Origin: Gammaproteobacteria bacterium
Lineage (GTDB): Bacteria > Pseudomonadota > Gammaproteobacteria > Enterobacterales > Permianibacteraceae
Direction: 5' to 3'
Assembly: GCA_016182845.1 (NCBI GenBank)
Contig: JACPFT010000015.1
Location: forward strand, 1-64,000
DNA length: 64,000 nucleotides
Part shown: positions 1-9,043 of the stretch, piece after piece
How positions within the stretch are numbered: the stretch's first letter is position 1
Layout: every line of letters begins with the position of its first letter
The notes under the pieces: model-generated
The model's input: only the letters and a program-made list of their open reading frames with translations
Told to the model about the DNA's origin: nothing
Databases searched by the model: none
Made by a program: the position numbers and the translations under genes

Positions 1-46
1 CATGCCGCCAGCGTTCAATCTGAGCCATGATCAAACTCTTCAGTTC
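1..46 (-). rRNA. rrs: 16S ribosomal RNA, 5' end only
   Basis: The reverse complement of the first 46 bases reads GAACTGAAGAGTTTGATCAT followed by the universal 16S start (GGCTCAG...AACGCTGGCGGCATG). Aligned to E. coli numbering, window position n corresponds to 16S nucleotide 47 minus n, so the mature 5' end is close to position 46. The gene leaves the window at position 1. The GGCGGCATG ending, rather than GGCGGCAGG of enterics, is common in Betaproteobacteria and in some Gammaproteobacteria. A boxA and two promoters lie upstream in the right orientation. Confidence 0.97.
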
Positions 47-177
47 AAATCAAAACTCGATTCGATTCCACTTGCGTCTTTCATCTCTGAATTTAACGAG
101 TGTTCACTCATCGATAATCATCTTGTGTTGTGCACACTGACTATCGCGAGCGCCCACACATCATTGCTTGTTCTAAC

Positions 178-189
178 TGTTAAAGAGCA
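178..189 (-). promoter_or_regulatory. boxA antitermination element of the rrn leader
   Basis: On the minus strand this reads TGCTCTTTAACA, identical to the E. coli rrn boxA core. It lies between the rrn promoters and the 16S 5' end. BoxA in nascent RNA recruits NusB/NusE so that RNA polymerase ignores Rho termination. Besides this box and the two promoters, the roughly 540-base stretch between 16S and tyrS holds only leader sequence with mixed composition; I see no gene in it. Small open frames there are fortuitous. Confidence 0.88.
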
Positions 190-334
190 TTGCGCTTCGG
201 CTCGGAGCCTTTCACGCTAAGGGACGTGCATTTTACGCCACCTTATCATTTTGTCAACTTCTTTTCGCATCGCGCTGCGCGCTTCGCTTTCGTTGACTTT
301 CGCCGATTTCGTTACCGTTATCAGCGAGGCGCGC

Positions 335-362
335 ATTTTATACTGTTTACTCACCGTGTCAA
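335..362 (-). promoter_or_regulatory. rrn promoter, proximal (P2-like)
   Basis: Minus strand: a perfect -35 TTGACA (357-362), a 16-base spacer and -10 TAAAAT (335-340), followed by a GC-rich GCGCGCC discriminator. GC-rich discriminators are characteristic of stringently controlled rRNA promoters. It lies about 290 bases upstream of the mature 16S end. Confidence 0.75.
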
Positions 363-425
363 GCACTGTTTTCAACGCTTTTCTGCGCGTCGCCGGCGAT
401 TTGTTGTCGTCGGCGAGTGGGGCGC

Positions 426-453
426 ATTATAGGGTTCTGGCGCGGGCGATCAA
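426..453 (-). promoter_or_regulatory. rrn promoter, distal (P1-like)
   Basis: Minus strand: -35 TTGATC (448-453), 16-base spacer, perfect -10 TATAAT (426-431) and a GCGCCCC discriminator, very like E. coli rrn P1. The A/T-rich tract just upstream (about 455-480) could act as an UP element. Together with the promoter at 335-362 this gives the usual tandem rrn arrangement. Confidence 0.8.
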
Positions 454-535
454 GCGATTTCTGTAAGAAAACTGACATTTTTGAGCAACTCGACGTGATT
501 TGCTCAAAAAGCCTTCAAAACGGTTAATTAACAGG

Positions 536-562
536 CAAGAAAAAGGCCCTGACGGGCCTTTT
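536..562 (-). terminator. Rho-independent terminator of tyrS
   Basis: A perfect nine-base-pair stem AAAAGGCCC/GGGCCTTTT with a four-base loop sits 26 bases beyond the tyrS stop codon. On the minus strand it is followed by a short T-rich stretch. Confidence 0.8.
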
Positions 563-587
563 CGTTGTAATCGCTGCGCAGAACGTC

Positions 588-1793
588 CTAGGCGGTAATG
601 CTGACCCGGGCGAACTTGCGCTTACCGACTTGGTATATATGTTGGCTGGCCACCGGGATCAGGCGCTTGCCATCTTCTATACGTTCACCGTCGATGCGCA
701 CGGCCCCCGCCTGGATCTGGCGCAATGCCTCCGAAGTAGATGCCGTGAGTCCGGCCAGCTTGAGCAGGGCGGCAATGCCCAGGCCTTCGGGGCCGGTCGC
801 CTGAACCGTGATGTCCGGGATCTCGTCGGGCATGGCGCCCTGCTGGAAGCGGGCGATGAATTCCGCCAGAGCCGCCTCGGCGGCGGCCTGGTCGTGGAAG
901 CGGGCGATGAGTTCCTGGGCCAGCTCGAACTTGATGTCGCGAGGGTTGCGTCCCTCGGCAGCCTGTTGCTTGAGGGCGGCCAGCTCGGCATTGCTGCGGA
1001 AGGACAGCAGCTCGAACCAGCGCCACATCAGCTCGTCGGAGATGGACATGATCTTGCCAAACATCTCCGAGGGCGACTCGGTAATGCCGATGTAGTTGCC
1101 TAGGGACTTGGACATCTTGTTGATGCCGTCCAAGCCTTCCAGCAGGGGCATGGTCAGGATGCACTGTGGGGTCTGGCCATAATGGCGTTGCAGCTCGCGG
1201 CCCATGAGCAGGTTGAACTTCTGGTCGGTGCCGCCCAGCTCCACGTCGGCGTGGAGGGCGACGGAGTCGTAGCCCTGGGCCAGGGGGTAGAGGAACTCGT
1301 GGACGGCGATGGGCTGCTGGCTGGTGAAGCGCTTGTGGAAGTCGTCGCGTTCGAGCATGCGCGCCACGGTGTACTTGGCGGCGAGCTGGATCATGCCCGC
1401 CGAGCCCAGCTTATCCATCCATTCGGAATTGAAGCGGATCTCGGTCTTGGCCGGATCGAGAATCTTGAACACCTGTTCCTGGTAGGTGACTGCATTGGCC
1501 GCCACTTCCTCGCGGGTCAGGGGTTTGCGGGTGACGTTCTTGCCGGTGGGGTCGCCGATCATGCCGGTGAAGTCGCCGATCAGGAAGATGACCTGGTGGC
1601 CCAGGTCCTGGAAATGGCGCAGCTTATTAATAAGCACGGTGTGGCCCAGGTGCAGATCCGGGGCGGTGGGATCGAAGCCGGCCTTGACGCGCAAGACCTT
1701 GCCGGCCTCGAGGCGAGCGGCCAGTTCCGATTCGATGAGCAATTCGTCGGCCCCGCGACGGATCAGGGCGAGGGCATCGGCGACGATGGACAT
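588..1793 (-). CDS. tyrS: Tyrosine--tRNA ligase
   Basis: Charges tRNA-Tyr with tyrosine in the cytoplasm. 401 residues from the ATG at 1793, the usual length of the TyrZ-like subclass seen in Pseudomonas. The class I signature HLGHT is at residues 48-52 and KMSKS at 226-230. A C-terminal S4 RNA-binding domain (about 335-400) carries the [12 protein letters not shown] stretch. The open frame extends 24 codons further upstream, but a GGAG ribosome-binding site and alignment to family N-termini ([17 protein letters not shown]) favour 1793. It is divergent from the M23 peptidase gene and transcribed towards the rRNA operon, a neighbourhood common in gamma- and betaproteobacteria. Confidence 0.97.
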   Translation of the reverse strand: MSIVADALALIRRGADELLIESELAARLEAGKVLRVKAGFDPTAPDLHLGHTVLINKLRHFQDLGHQVIFLIGDFTGMIGDPTGKNVTRKPLTREEVAANAVTYQEQVFKILDPAKTEIRFNSEWMDKLGSAGMIQLAAKYTVARMLERDDFHKRFTSQQPIAVHEFLYPLAQGYDSVALHADVELGGTDQKFNLLMGRELQRHYGQTPQCILTMPLLEGLDGINKMSKSLGNYIGITESPSEMFGKIMSISDELMWRWFELLSFRSNAELAALKQQAAEGRNPRDIKFELAQELIARFHDQAAAEAALAEFIARFQQGAMPDEIPDITVQATGPEGLGIAALLKLAGLTASTSEALRQIQAGAVRIDGERIEDGKRLIPVASQHIYQVGKRKFARVSITA

Positions 1794-2013
1794 GATGGAC
1801 TCCGAGACTATCGTATAAATAAAGCCGCCAAGGATAGGGCACTTTTTCCCGCAAGGCGACTCCAAGGCAAGACGCCGGTGCGGCCTGGCCGCATCTGGTC
1901 AAAAAGACGCCGCTTTTCCATTGACCCCCCGCAGGGCTGACGGGTAAGGTAGCGCCAAAAATAGCTGTATCAATAGAACGATTTACCCGCCTTTGCGCGC
2001 TTGAAGACTCCTC

Positions 2014-3432
2014 ATGCCTCTCATTCGTTTTTTTGCGAAGCAAGACAAGCACTTGCGTCGATTCAAGCAGTTCCCGAAGGGGCATCTGGCCCTGGTCGCG
2101 GGAGTGAGTGCCGCCGTGTTCCTGGGCCTGGCCCTGATCCCGGCGGACAATGCCAGCGCCTATCGCATCGACTCCCTGTTCCTGAACCCGCCGCCCAAGG
2201 CCGGCGGGGAGGACGTCGAACGCATCGCCCTGACCCTGGATATTCCCGAGCCGCCCCGCACCACCCATCTGTTCGAGGAGGACAACTTCGAACCGGAAGC
2301 GGACTGGCATGCGGAGAAAGTTCGGCGCGGCGATAATATGTCCAAGATTTTCAGCCGCTTGCGCCTGTCCAGCGTGGAGCTGGACACGGTGATGAAGCTG
2401 GGCCCGGACACCTCGGTGCTCAAGGCGCTCCAGCCCGGCGACGTGGTGGAGGTATCCCGCGACGACGAGGGCAAGCTGGAGGCTCTGCGCTATGCGGTGA
2501 GCAGTTCGGCGACGCTGGTGGTGACGCGCACAGGCGAGGAGTTCATCGCCGAGCAGGAAACCCGTCCGGTGGAGACGCGCATGGGCTTCGGCTGCGGCGT
2601 GATCGAGTCCTCGCTGTTCGGCGCGGGCCTACAGGCGGGCCTCGCCGATGCGCAGATCATGAAGCTGGCCGACATTTTCGAGTACGACATCGACTTCCAC
2701 CAGGAAATCCAGAACGGCGACAGCTTCTGCGTGGTTTTCGAGGAACGCTATGTCAATGGCGAGAAGGTCGAGAACGGCCCCATCTTGGCCGCCGAGTTCA
2801 TCAACCAGGGCCTGCGCTACAGTGCCGTTCGCTACACGGACCAAGCCGGCGATACCAGCTATTATGCCGGCAACGGCCTTGCCCTGAAGAAGGCCTTTCT
2901 GCGCGCGCCGCTCAAGTTCACGCGCATCAGCTCGGACTTCAATCCGCGCCGCAAGCACCCGATCCTCAACAAGATCCGCGCCCATAAGGGCACGGACTAC
3001 TCCGCCCCCCAGGGCACGCCCATCTATGCGCCCAGCAATGGTGTCGTGAAGTTCGTCGGCAAGCAGAACGGCTTCGGCAATCTGTTGATCCTGCAACACG
3101 GTCAGCGGTATTCGACCAAGTACGGCCACGTCTCGCGCTTCGCCAAGGGCCTGCGCAACGGCCAGAAGGTCAAGCAGGGCGATGTGGTGGCCTATGTGGG
3201 CGCCACCGGCCTCGCAACCGCGCCGCACCTGCATTACGAGTTCCTGGTGGACGGTGTGCACAAGAATTCGCGCACTGTGGAGCTGCCCAAGGCCGAACCC
3301 ATCCCCAATCGCGAGCGCAGCCGCTTCTTCGCCAGCACCAAGCCCCTGGTGGCCCAATTGGAGCTGCGCCGCAAGTTCGTCCTGGCCCAGAATGGCCAGG
3401 CGGCGGGCAGCATCATGCCGCGCTCGGAGTAA
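2014..3432 (+). CDS. M23 family murein DD-endopeptidase (MepM-like)
   Basis: Predicted periplasmic peptidoglycan endopeptidase that opens cross-links during cell-wall growth. 472 residues. Basic N-terminus, then one membrane anchor or uncleaved signal (about residues 24-45, LALVAGVSAAVFLGLALIPA). A LysM/OapA-like segment follows (about 95-155, VRRGDNMSKIFSRLRLS). The C-terminal M23 LytM domain (about 300-410) has intact zinc ligands in HKGTDYSAP and HLHYE. It lies just upstream of anmK, as in Pseudomonas, pairing a wall hydrolase with recycling of its anhydro-muropeptide products. The pairing is a conserved neighbourhood; functional coupling is inference. Confidence 0.9.
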   Translation: MPLIRFFAKQDKHLRRFKQFPKGHLALVAGVSAAVFLGLALIPADNASAYRIDSLFLNPPPKAGGEDVERIALTLDIPEPPRTTHLFEEDNFEPEADWHAEKVRRGDNMSKIFSRLRLSSVELDTVMKLGPDTSVLKALQPGDVVEVSRDDEGKLEALRYAVSSSATLVVTRTGEEFIAEQETRPVETRMGFGCGVIESSLFGAGLQAGLADAQIMKLADIFEYDIDFHQEIQNGDSFCVVFEERYVNGEKVENGPILAAEFINQGLRYSAVRYTDQAGDTSYYAGNGLALKKAFLRAPLKFTRISSDFNPRRKHPILNKIRAHKGTDYSAPQGTPIYAPSNGVVKFVGKQNGFGNLLILQHGQRYSTKYGHVSRFAKGLRNGQKVKQGDVVAYVGATGLATAPHLHYEFLVDGVHKNSRTVELPKAEPIPNRERSRFFASTKPLVAQLELRRKFVLAQNGQAAGSIMPRSE

Positions 3433-3439
3433 TGCTTCC

Positions 3440-3476
3440 ACCCTCTCCCCAGCCCTCCCCCATCGAGGGGGAGGGA
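3440..3476. repeat. Dispersed GC-rich palindrome (CCCTCTCCCC family)
   Basis: CCCTCTCCCCAGCCCTCCCC followed by a short spacer and GGGGGAGGGAG makes an interrupted inverted repeat between the peptidase stop and anmK. Closely related copies occur at 53541-53578 and 58745-58858. The family resembles REP-like palindromes found in many proteobacterial genomes. Confidence 0.7.
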
Positions 3477-3488
3477 GCAGGAGCCGTC

Positions 3489-4607
3489 ATGTCTCAGACC
3501 CCCGAGCTTTACATTGGCCTGATGTCCGGCACCAGTGTCGATGCCCTGGATGTCGCCCTGGTGGAAATCGGCGCCCAGACTAGGCTGCTGGCCGCCCATG
3601 CCCACGAGATCCCGGACGATTTGCGCGCGGCGGTGCATGGACTCTGCGCCAGCGGCGAGCGCGAGGTGGAGCGCCTGGGCCGGCTGGATCGGGTTTTGGC
3701 CCGGTTGTTCGCGGAGGGCGTGCAGGCCATCCTGTCCAAGACCGGCATACCCGCCTCGGCGGTGCGTGCCATCGGTTCTCACGGCCAGACCGTGCGCCAT
3801 CATCCCGATGGGCCGGACGGTTTCACCCTGCAGCTGGGCGATGCCAACACCCTGGCCGTATTGACCGGGATTCCCGTGGTCGCCGATTTCCGTCGCAAGG
3901 ACATCGCCCTGGGCGGACAGGGTGCGCCGCTCCTGCCCATCTTCCATAACGCCATGTTCCGGCAAGCCGGCGCGGCGCGGGCCGTGGTCAATATCGGCGG
4001 CATCGCCAATATCACCGTCCTGCCCGCCGAACCGACGGCCCCGGTCTTCGGCTATGACACGGGACCGGGCAACACCCTCATGGATGCCTGGAGCGAACGG
4101 CAGCGCGGCATGCGCCTGGACGAGGGCGGCGAGTGGGCGGCCTCGGGCAAGAGCGACGAGGGGCTGGTGGCCGCCATGCTGCAAGACCCGTATTTCGCCC
4201 GGGCCTTCCCCAAGAGCACCGGCCGCGAGCTGTTCCATCTGAACTGGCTGGATGGACATCTGGCCCGCCGGGACCGGGAGCTCGAGGCGGAGGATGTGCA
4301 GGCCAGCCTGCTGCAGCTGACGACGCGCAGCATCGCGGCGCAAGTGCGTCAGCAGATCCCGGTCGGTGGCGCGGCCTATCTCTGCGGCGGCGGCGTGCAT
4401 AATCGCGCCCTGATCCTGGCCCTGCGCGCGGCCCTGCCCGGACTGGACGTGCAGACCACGGACATGCTGGGCATAGGCGCGGACTGGGTGGAGGCCATGG
4501 CCTTCGCCTGGCTGGCCTATCGGCATTGCCATGGCCTACCAGGCAATCTCCCGGAAGTGACCGGAGCGTCCCGGCTGGCGGTACTGGGCGGGTATTACCC
4601 CGTCTAG
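3489..4607 (+). CDS. anmK: Anhydro-N-acetylmuramic acid kinase
   Basis: Phosphorylates and hydrolyses 1,6-anhydro-MurNAc to MurNAc-6-phosphate in cytoplasmic peptidoglycan recycling. 372 residues, normal for the family. The N-terminus shows the phosphate-binding motif GLMSGTSVDALDVAL. Downstream are GSHGQTVRHHP, DFRRKDIALGGQGAPL and GYDTGPGNTLMDAW, all AnmK hallmarks. The ATG at 3489 is chosen because the 19 codons before it are encoded by the palindromic repeat at 3440-3476. The gene follows the M23 endopeptidase in the same direction. Confidence 0.96.
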   Translation: MSQTPELYIGLMSGTSVDALDVALVEIGAQTRLLAAHAHEIPDDLRAAVHGLCASGEREVERLGRLDRVLARLFAEGVQAILSKTGIPASAVRAIGSHGQTVRHHPDGPDGFTLQLGDANTLAVLTGIPVVADFRRKDIALGGQGAPLLPIFHNAMFRQAGAARAVVNIGGIANITVLPAEPTAPVFGYDTGPGNTLMDAWSERQRGMRLDEGGEWAASGKSDEGLVAAMLQDPYFARAFPKSTGRELFHLNWLDGHLARRDRELEAEDVQASLLQLTTRSIAAQVRQQIPVGGAAYLCGGGVHNRALILALRAALPGLDVQTTDMLGIGADWVEAMAFAWLAYRHCHGLPGNLPEVTGASRLAVLGGYYPV

Positions 4608-4613
4608 GAACTA

Positions 4614-4707
4614 ATAACCGCGAAGGCCGCAAAGGCCACGAAGTAAGAGCGATGGGTGCTCCCCTATTTCTGCATTCTTTGCGGACTTTGCGGCCTTCGC
4701 GGTTAAT
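4614..4707. repeat. Dispersed palindromic repeat, family A copy 1
   Basis: Begins ATAACCGCGAAGGCCGCAAA and ends with the inverted form GCGGCCTTCGCGGTTAAT. The arms are about 30 bases with an unrelated centre. It sits between the convergent anmK and metE genes, 6 bases after the anmK stop. Related copies are at 13084-13180, 15875-16015, 39321-39420 and 61038-61164. Confidence 0.85.
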
Positions 4708-4717
4708 CCCCGGTCGT

Positions 4718-7018
4718 TCACACGAATTCAGCCCGCACTTCCCTAGCCGCCGCCACCATGGCCTTGAGCGCCGACTCGGTCTCGGGCCAGGCGCGGGTCT
4801 TGAGGCCGCAATCCGGGTTGACCCAGAGGCGTTCGGCGGGGATGGCCTTAAGGGCGAGGCGCAGGAGCCGGCTCATCTCCTCGGATTCCGGCACGCGCGG
4901 CGAGTGGATGTCGTAGACGCCCGGGCCTATGCCATTGGGGTAGGCGAAGTGCTCGAAGCCAGCCAAGAGCTCCATGTCCGAACGCGAGGTCTCGATGGTG
5001 ATGACATCGGCGTCCATGGCGGCGATGGCGGGCAGGATGTCGTTGAATTCGGCATAGCACATATGGGTGTGGATCTGGGTCTGATCGGCCACCGGCGAGG
5101 CGCTGATGCGGAAGGCCCGTGCCGCCCAGTCCAGGTAGGCCGGCCAATCGCGGCGGCGCAGGGGTAGGCCCTCGCGGAAGGCCGGCTCGTCGATCTGGAT
5201 GATGGCGATGCCCTGTTGTTCCAAGTCCGCCACTTCCTGACGCAGGGCACAGGCCAGTTGCAAGCATACTTGCTCACGGGACAGATCGTCGCGCGGGAAG
5301 GACCAGGCCAGGATGGTCACCGGGCCGGTGAGCATGCCCTTGACCGGGCGGGTGGTGAGGCTCTGCGCCGCCGCGCTCCATTCCACGGTCATGGCCGCCG
5401 GCCTGGCCACATCGCCGTAGATCAGCGGCGGCTTGACGCAGCGGCTGCCGTAGCTCTGCACCCAGCCGTTCTCGGTGAAGGCGACGCCGTCCAGGAGCTC
5501 GCCGAAATACTCCACCATGTCATTGCGCTCGGCCTCGCCATGGACCAGCACGTCCAGCTCCAATGCCTCCTGGCGGCGCACGCAGTCGGCGATCTCGCGC
5601 AGCATTACCGCGCGGTAGTCGGCCTCGGTGATCTGGCCCGTGCGCCAGGCCTTGCGCGTGGCGCGGATGGCCGGGGTCTGGGGGAAGGAGCCTATGGTGG
5701 TGGTGGGCAGCAGCGGCAGGTTCAGCGCAGCCTGTTGAGTCCGGGCACGTTCGGCATAGGGGCTCAGGCGTCGGGCATGCTCGGGGCGCAGGGCGGCGAC
5801 CGCCGCCTGGACCTCGGCACGCTGCACCCGCGGCGAGCTGCGCCGGCTGGCGACCGCCGCATCGCTGGCCGCCAGGACCGTGCGGACCTCCGGGTGCTCC
5901 GGCTGGGTCAGGGCCAGGGCCAGGACGCGCAACTCCGCCAGCTTCTGGGCGGCGAAGGCCAGCCAGGATTTCAGCTCGGCGTCTAGCGCCTGCTCCGGGG
6001 CCAGGTCCACGGGCACATGCAGCAGCGAACAGGAGGCCGACAGCCAGAGGCGCTCGCCCAGGGCGGCGGCCAGGGGCTGCCAGCGATCCAGGGCGGCGCG
6101 CAGGTCCGTGCGCCAGATATTGCGTCCGTCCACCAGGCCCAGGGACAGCACTTGCTCGGCGCGCAGCGCGGCGGCGATGGCCCAGGCTTCGTCCGGGGCG
6201 CGCACCGCATCGCAATGCAGGCCGGCCACCGGCAGGCTCAGGGCGCAGTCCAGGTTGTCCTCGTAGCCGCCGAAATAGCTGGCCAGCAGCAGCTTGACCG
6301 GGCTGGCCGCCAGGCTGGCGTAGGCGCCGGCGAAGGCCTGACGCCAGGCGGCCGGCAGATCCAGGGCCAGGATAGGCTCGTCGAGCTGCACCCAGTCCGC
6401 GCCCAGCTCGGCCAGGCGCGCCAGGATCTGCCGGTAGGCCGGAAGGAGGCGCGGCAGGAGCGCCAGCTTGTCGAATGCGCCGCCCTTGGCCTTGCCCAGG
6501 TAGAGGTAGCTCAGGGGCCCGAGAAGCACCGGCTTGACCGCGTGCCCCAGGTCCCGAGCTTCGGCCACCTGGGCGAACAGGCCGGCGTAGTGAATGCCAA
6601 ACGCTTGATCTTCTTGAAACTCCGGCACGATGTAGTGGTAGTTGGTATCGAACCACTTGGTCATCTCGCAGGCGAAAGTCTCAGCGTGTTGATGACCGCA
6701 GGCCTGCACGCCTTTGCCGCGCGCCATGCGGAACAGCAGGTCCAGATCCACGGATTCGCCGGCTGCCGTGAAGCGCGGCGGGATGACGCCCAGCAGGCCG
6801 GACAGCTCCAGCACCTGGTCGTAATAAGCGAAATCGCCGATGGCGACGAGCCCTAGGCCGGCCTCGGCCTGGGTCTGCCAGTGGCGGGCGCGCAACTCCC
6901 TCGCCACGGCTTCCAGCTCGGGCAGGGTCGATGCGCCGGCCCAATAGGCCTCGACGGCGGTCTTCAGCTCGCGGCGGGCGCCGATACGGGGAAAGCCCAG
7001 GATATGGGTGAGTGCCAT
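4718..7018 (-). CDS. metE: Cobalamin-independent methionine synthase
   Basis: Transfers the methyl group of 5-methyltetrahydropteroyltriglutamate to homocysteine, the last step of methionine synthesis. 766 residues from the ATG at 7018, the usual MetE length, with the start motif [16 protein letters not shown]. The zinc/homocysteine site is visible near the C-terminus: [11 protein letters not shown] (His and Cys) and NPDCGLKTR (Cys). The frame extends 46 codons upstream, but a GGAG site and family alignment favour 7018. Divergent from metR, which lies 161 bases away with a MetR box between them, so MetR activation is expected. Confidence 0.97.
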   Translation of the reverse strand: MALTHILGFPRIGARRELKTAVEAYWAGASTLPELEAVARELRARHWQTQAEAGLGLVAIGDFAYYDQVLELSGLLGVIPPRFTAAGESVDLDLLFRMARGKGVQACGHQHAETFACEMTKWFDTNYHYIVPEFQEDQAFGIHYAGLFAQVAEARDLGHAVKPVLLGPLSYLYLGKAKGGAFDKLALLPRLLPAYRQILARLAELGADWVQLDEPILALDLPAAWRQAFAGAYASLAASPVKLLLASYFGGYEDNLDCALSLPVAGLHCDAVRAPDEAWAIAAALRAEQVLSLGLVDGRNIWRTDLRAALDRWQPLAAALGERLWLSASCSLLHVPVDLAPEQALDAELKSWLAFAAQKLAELRVLALALTQPEHPEVRTVLAASDAAVASRRSSPRVQRAEVQAAVAALRPEHARRLSPYAERARTQQAALNLPLLPTTTIGSFPQTPAIRATRKAWRTGQITEADYRAVMLREIADCVRRQEALELDVLVHGEAERNDMVEYFGELLDGVAFTENGWVQSYGSRCVKPPLIYGDVARPAAMTVEWSAAAQSLTTRPVKGMLTGPVTILAWSFPRDDLSREQVCLQLACALRQEVADLEQQGIAIIQIDEPAFREGLPLRRRDWPAYLDWAARAFRISASPVADQTQIHTHMCYAEFNDILPAIAAMDADVITIETSRSDMELLAGFEHFAYPNGIGPGVYDIHSPRVPESEEMSRLLRLALKAIPAERLWVNPDCGLKTRAWPETESALKAMVAAAREVRAEFV

Positions 7019-7149
7019 GGTTTGCTCCAGTTTGCCGGCATGAATTCGGTGATAAGCGACAAAAGCGCCATCAGACCGAACAGGATTCGTTGACAGCATT
7101 CTCAAGGCTTGAGCACAATGAATCAAACTGAGAGTTTTCATGCTCTGTA

Positions 7150-7162
7150 TGAACAAAATTCA
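7150..7162. promoter_or_regulatory. MetR operator
   Basis: TGAACAAAATTCA matches the MetR consensus TGAA-N5-TTCA perfectly. It lies 17 bases upstream of the metR start and about 130 bases upstream of metE. The position just before the metR ribosome-binding site suggests autorepression. A second weaker half-site region (7119-7140, with TGAATC and TTTTCA) may complete the metE activation site; that part is inference. Confidence 0.7.
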
Positions 7163-7179
7163 AGAAGAAGGAGAGCGCC

Positions 7180-8124
7180 GTGCTGGAACGCCGCCATCTG
7201 CGTACCCTGAGCGTACTGCGCGAGTGCCAGAGCCTGAGTCAGGCCGCCGACAAGCTGTGCCTGACCCAATCGGCCCTGTCGCACCAGCTGGCCGATGTGG
7301 AGGACTATTGGGGGCTCAAGCTCTTCGAGCGCAAGAGCCGGCCCCTGCGTTTCACGCCGGCGGGCTTGCGGCTCCTGGCCCTGGCCGATGCGGCCCTGCC
7401 GCTATTCCAGGACGCAGAGCGGGAGCTGAAGCGCCTGGCGGGCGGCGAGGCCGGGCGGCTGCACATGGCTATCGAATGCCATAGCTGCTTCAGCTGGCTG
7501 ATGCCGGCCATCGACCGCTACCGGGATTCCTGGCCGGGGGTGGACATCGATCTGCTGAGCGGTTTCAGTTTCGACGCCTTGCCGGCCCTGGCGGCCGGGG
7601 AGCTGGACTTGGTGGTGACCTCGGATCCGCGCGCTCTGGCCGGGCTCGGCTATCAGCCCGTGTTCGGCTACGAGTCCCGGTTGCTGCTGGCCAGGGAGCA
7701 CCCACTGGCGGCGAAAGCCTGGATCGAACCGGCGGATCTGGCCGGGGAGACCCTGCTCACCTATCCGGTGGAGAAATCGCGGCTGGATGTCTACACGCGC
7801 TTCCTGGAACCGGCCGGCGTGCAGCCCAAGACCCAGCGCCGGGTCGATCTGACGCAGATGCTGGTGCAGCTGGTGGCCGGCGGCCGGGGCGTGGCGGCCC
7901 TGCCCAACTGGGTGATCGCCGAGTATCTCGGCAAGGCGGACGTGGTGGCCAAGCCCCTGGGGCGGGAGGGATTGCGATGCACGCTCTACGCGGCGATCCG
8001 GGAGGAGCAGCGGGACGCGCCTTATATGGCGGCGTTTCTGGAGCAGGCGAAGAGTCAGTGTTTCGAGAGCCTGGCGGGGATTATCGAGGTAAGCGGTGAA
8101 CCCGGGTTACGGCCTTCGGCCTAA
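7180..8124 (+). CDS. metR: LysR-family regulator of methionine genes, MetR
   Basis: Homocysteine-responsive activator of metE. 314 residues from a GTG start preceded by AGAAGGAGA. The N-terminal winged helix-turn-helix (about residues 5-62) contains QSLSQAADKLCLTQSALSHQ. The C-terminal ligand-binding domain (about 90-295) has the LysR two-lobed pattern. MetR proteins characteristically begin MLERRHLRTL, as here. It is divergent from metE, the canonical MetR arrangement. The final codons run into a small palindromic repeat at 8099-8136, so the last few residues may be encoded by the repeat. Confidence 0.95.
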   Translation: MLERRHLRTLSVLRECQSLSQAADKLCLTQSALSHQLADVEDYWGLKLFERKSRPLRFTPAGLRLLALADAALPLFQDAERELKRLAGGEAGRLHMAIECHSCFSWLMPAIDRYRDSWPGVDIDLLSGFSFDALPALAAGELDLVVTSDPRALAGLGYQPVFGYESRLLLAREHPLAAKAWIEPADLAGETLLTYPVEKSRLDVYTRFLEPAGVQPKTQRRVDLTQMLVQLVAGGRGVAALPNWVIAEYLGKADVVAKPLGREGLRCTLYAAIREEQRDAPYMAAFLEQAKSQCFESLAGIIEVSGEPGLRPSA

Positions 8125-8136
8125 CCCAGGCTACAC
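8099..8136. repeat. Short palindromic repeat (AACCCGGGTTA family)
   Basis: GAACCCGGGTTACGGCCTTC followed by GGCCTAACCCAGGCTACAC forms a stem around a GGCCTTCGGCC core. It overlaps the metR 3' end and precedes the convergent erpA stop. It may act as a bidirectional terminator, but there is no T-tract. Confidence 0.5.
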
Positions 8137-8142
8137 AAGATG

Positions 8143-8493
8143 TTACAGGGAGAACGACGAGCCGCAGCCGCAGGTGCTCTTGGCATTGGGGTTCTTGATC
8201 ACGAACTGGGCGCCGGACAGGCCCTCGGTGTAATCGATTTCGGCGCCGGCCAGGTACTGGAAGCTCATGGCGTCGACCACCAGCTTGACCCCGTCGTTTT
8301 CCACTTCCGTGTCGTCCTCGTTCTGAGTCTCGTCGAAGCTGAAGCCGTACTGGAAGCCCGAGCAACCGCCACCGGTGACGAAGACGCGCAGCTTGAGTTC
8401 CGGATTGCCCTCTTCCTCGATCAAGGCCTTGACCTTGGCCGCCGCTGCGTCGGAGAAAGTCAGCAGGGAAGGGATGAAGGTTTCGACCGTCAT
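8143..8493 (-). CDS. erpA: Iron-sulfur cluster insertion protein ErpA
   Basis: A-type carrier that delivers Fe-S clusters to apoproteins, including isoprenoid-pathway enzymes. 116 residues. The three conserved cysteines are in [11 protein letters not shown] and the C-terminal CGCGSSFSL. The start at 8493 has GGAG seven bases upstream. ErpA next to bactofilin, DUF6776 and near anmK is a conserved gammaproteobacterial neighbourhood. Confidence 0.97.
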   Translation of the reverse strand: MTVETFIPSLLTFSDAAAAKVKALIEEEGNPELKLRVFVTGGGCSGFQYGFSFDETQNEDDTEVENDGVKLVVDAMSFQYLAGAEIDYTEGLSGAQFVIKNPNAKSTCGCGSSFSL

Positions 8494-8557
8494 GAGGGAC
8501 TCCGGGTTACAACACTGGTGCTTAGCAACAAATTATCCGAAAAACCTAGCGCCATAG

Positions 8558-9043
8558 TCAAGAATTCTCCGCCTTGGGGCTGGCTGGGGCCAGTTCGGGC
8601 TGCTCCTTGAGCGAGGACGGCTCCTTGAGCTGGGGCGATTCCTTGAGCTGGGCATGCCGTTCGTCCTGGCGAACCAAGTGGCCGGCCACCTGGGCGCCGC
8701 TGTGCATTTCCAGCAGGCGGTAGTAGACATGCCCGGCCACGCGGGCGCCGGCTTCCAGGTGCACATGGCCCTCGCTGTGGATATCGCCCTGGACCTCGCC
8801 GCCCACCACCACGAAGGGACAGCGCAGATCGCCGCCGACCCGGCCTTCCGGCAGGATCACCAGCATGGCGCCCGGCTCGCCGATCACCGGCCCGTGCACC
8901 TCGCCGGCCAGGTAGAAGACGCCGCGGAAGCGCAGCTCGCCCTGCAGCACGCTGCCGCGCGCCAGCAGGCTATCGGCCACGCCGTGGGGCGGCTCGAACA
9001 GGCTCTTGAACCAGGCACGCCAGTTCAGCTTCGGCCCAACCAT
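8558..9043 (-). CDS. Bactofilin (polymer-forming cytoskeletal protein)
   Basis: Small beta-helical protein that polymerises at the membrane. 161 residues; the bactofilin core (about 25-120) shows short glycine-rich repeats: GSVLQGELRFRG, EVHGPVIGEPG, GRVGGDLRC, GEVQGDIHSEGHVHLEAGARVAG. The tail (about 128-161) is charged and repetitive, with LKESPQLKEPSSLKEQPEL, and is probably disordered. The start overlaps the end of the upstream DUF6776 gene by 19 bases, so the two are translationally coupled. Confidence 0.88.
   Translation of the reverse strand: MVGPKLNWRAWFKSLFEPPHGVADSLLARGSVLQGELRFRGVFYLAGEVHGPVIGEPGAMLVILPEGRVGGDLRCPFVVVGGEVQGDIHSEGHVHLEAGARVAGHVYYRLLEMHSGAQVAGHLVRQDERHAQLKESPQLKEPSSLKEQPELAPASPKAENS

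Noticed and set aside
190-466. Open frames of 70-80 codons in the rrn leader
   Set aside because: They cross both rrn promoters and boxA and have no ribosome-binding site. Sequence function is explained by the leader.
7140-7484. 114-codon plus-strand frame inside metR
   Set aside because: Shadow of metR in another frame; proline/alanine/arginine-rich.
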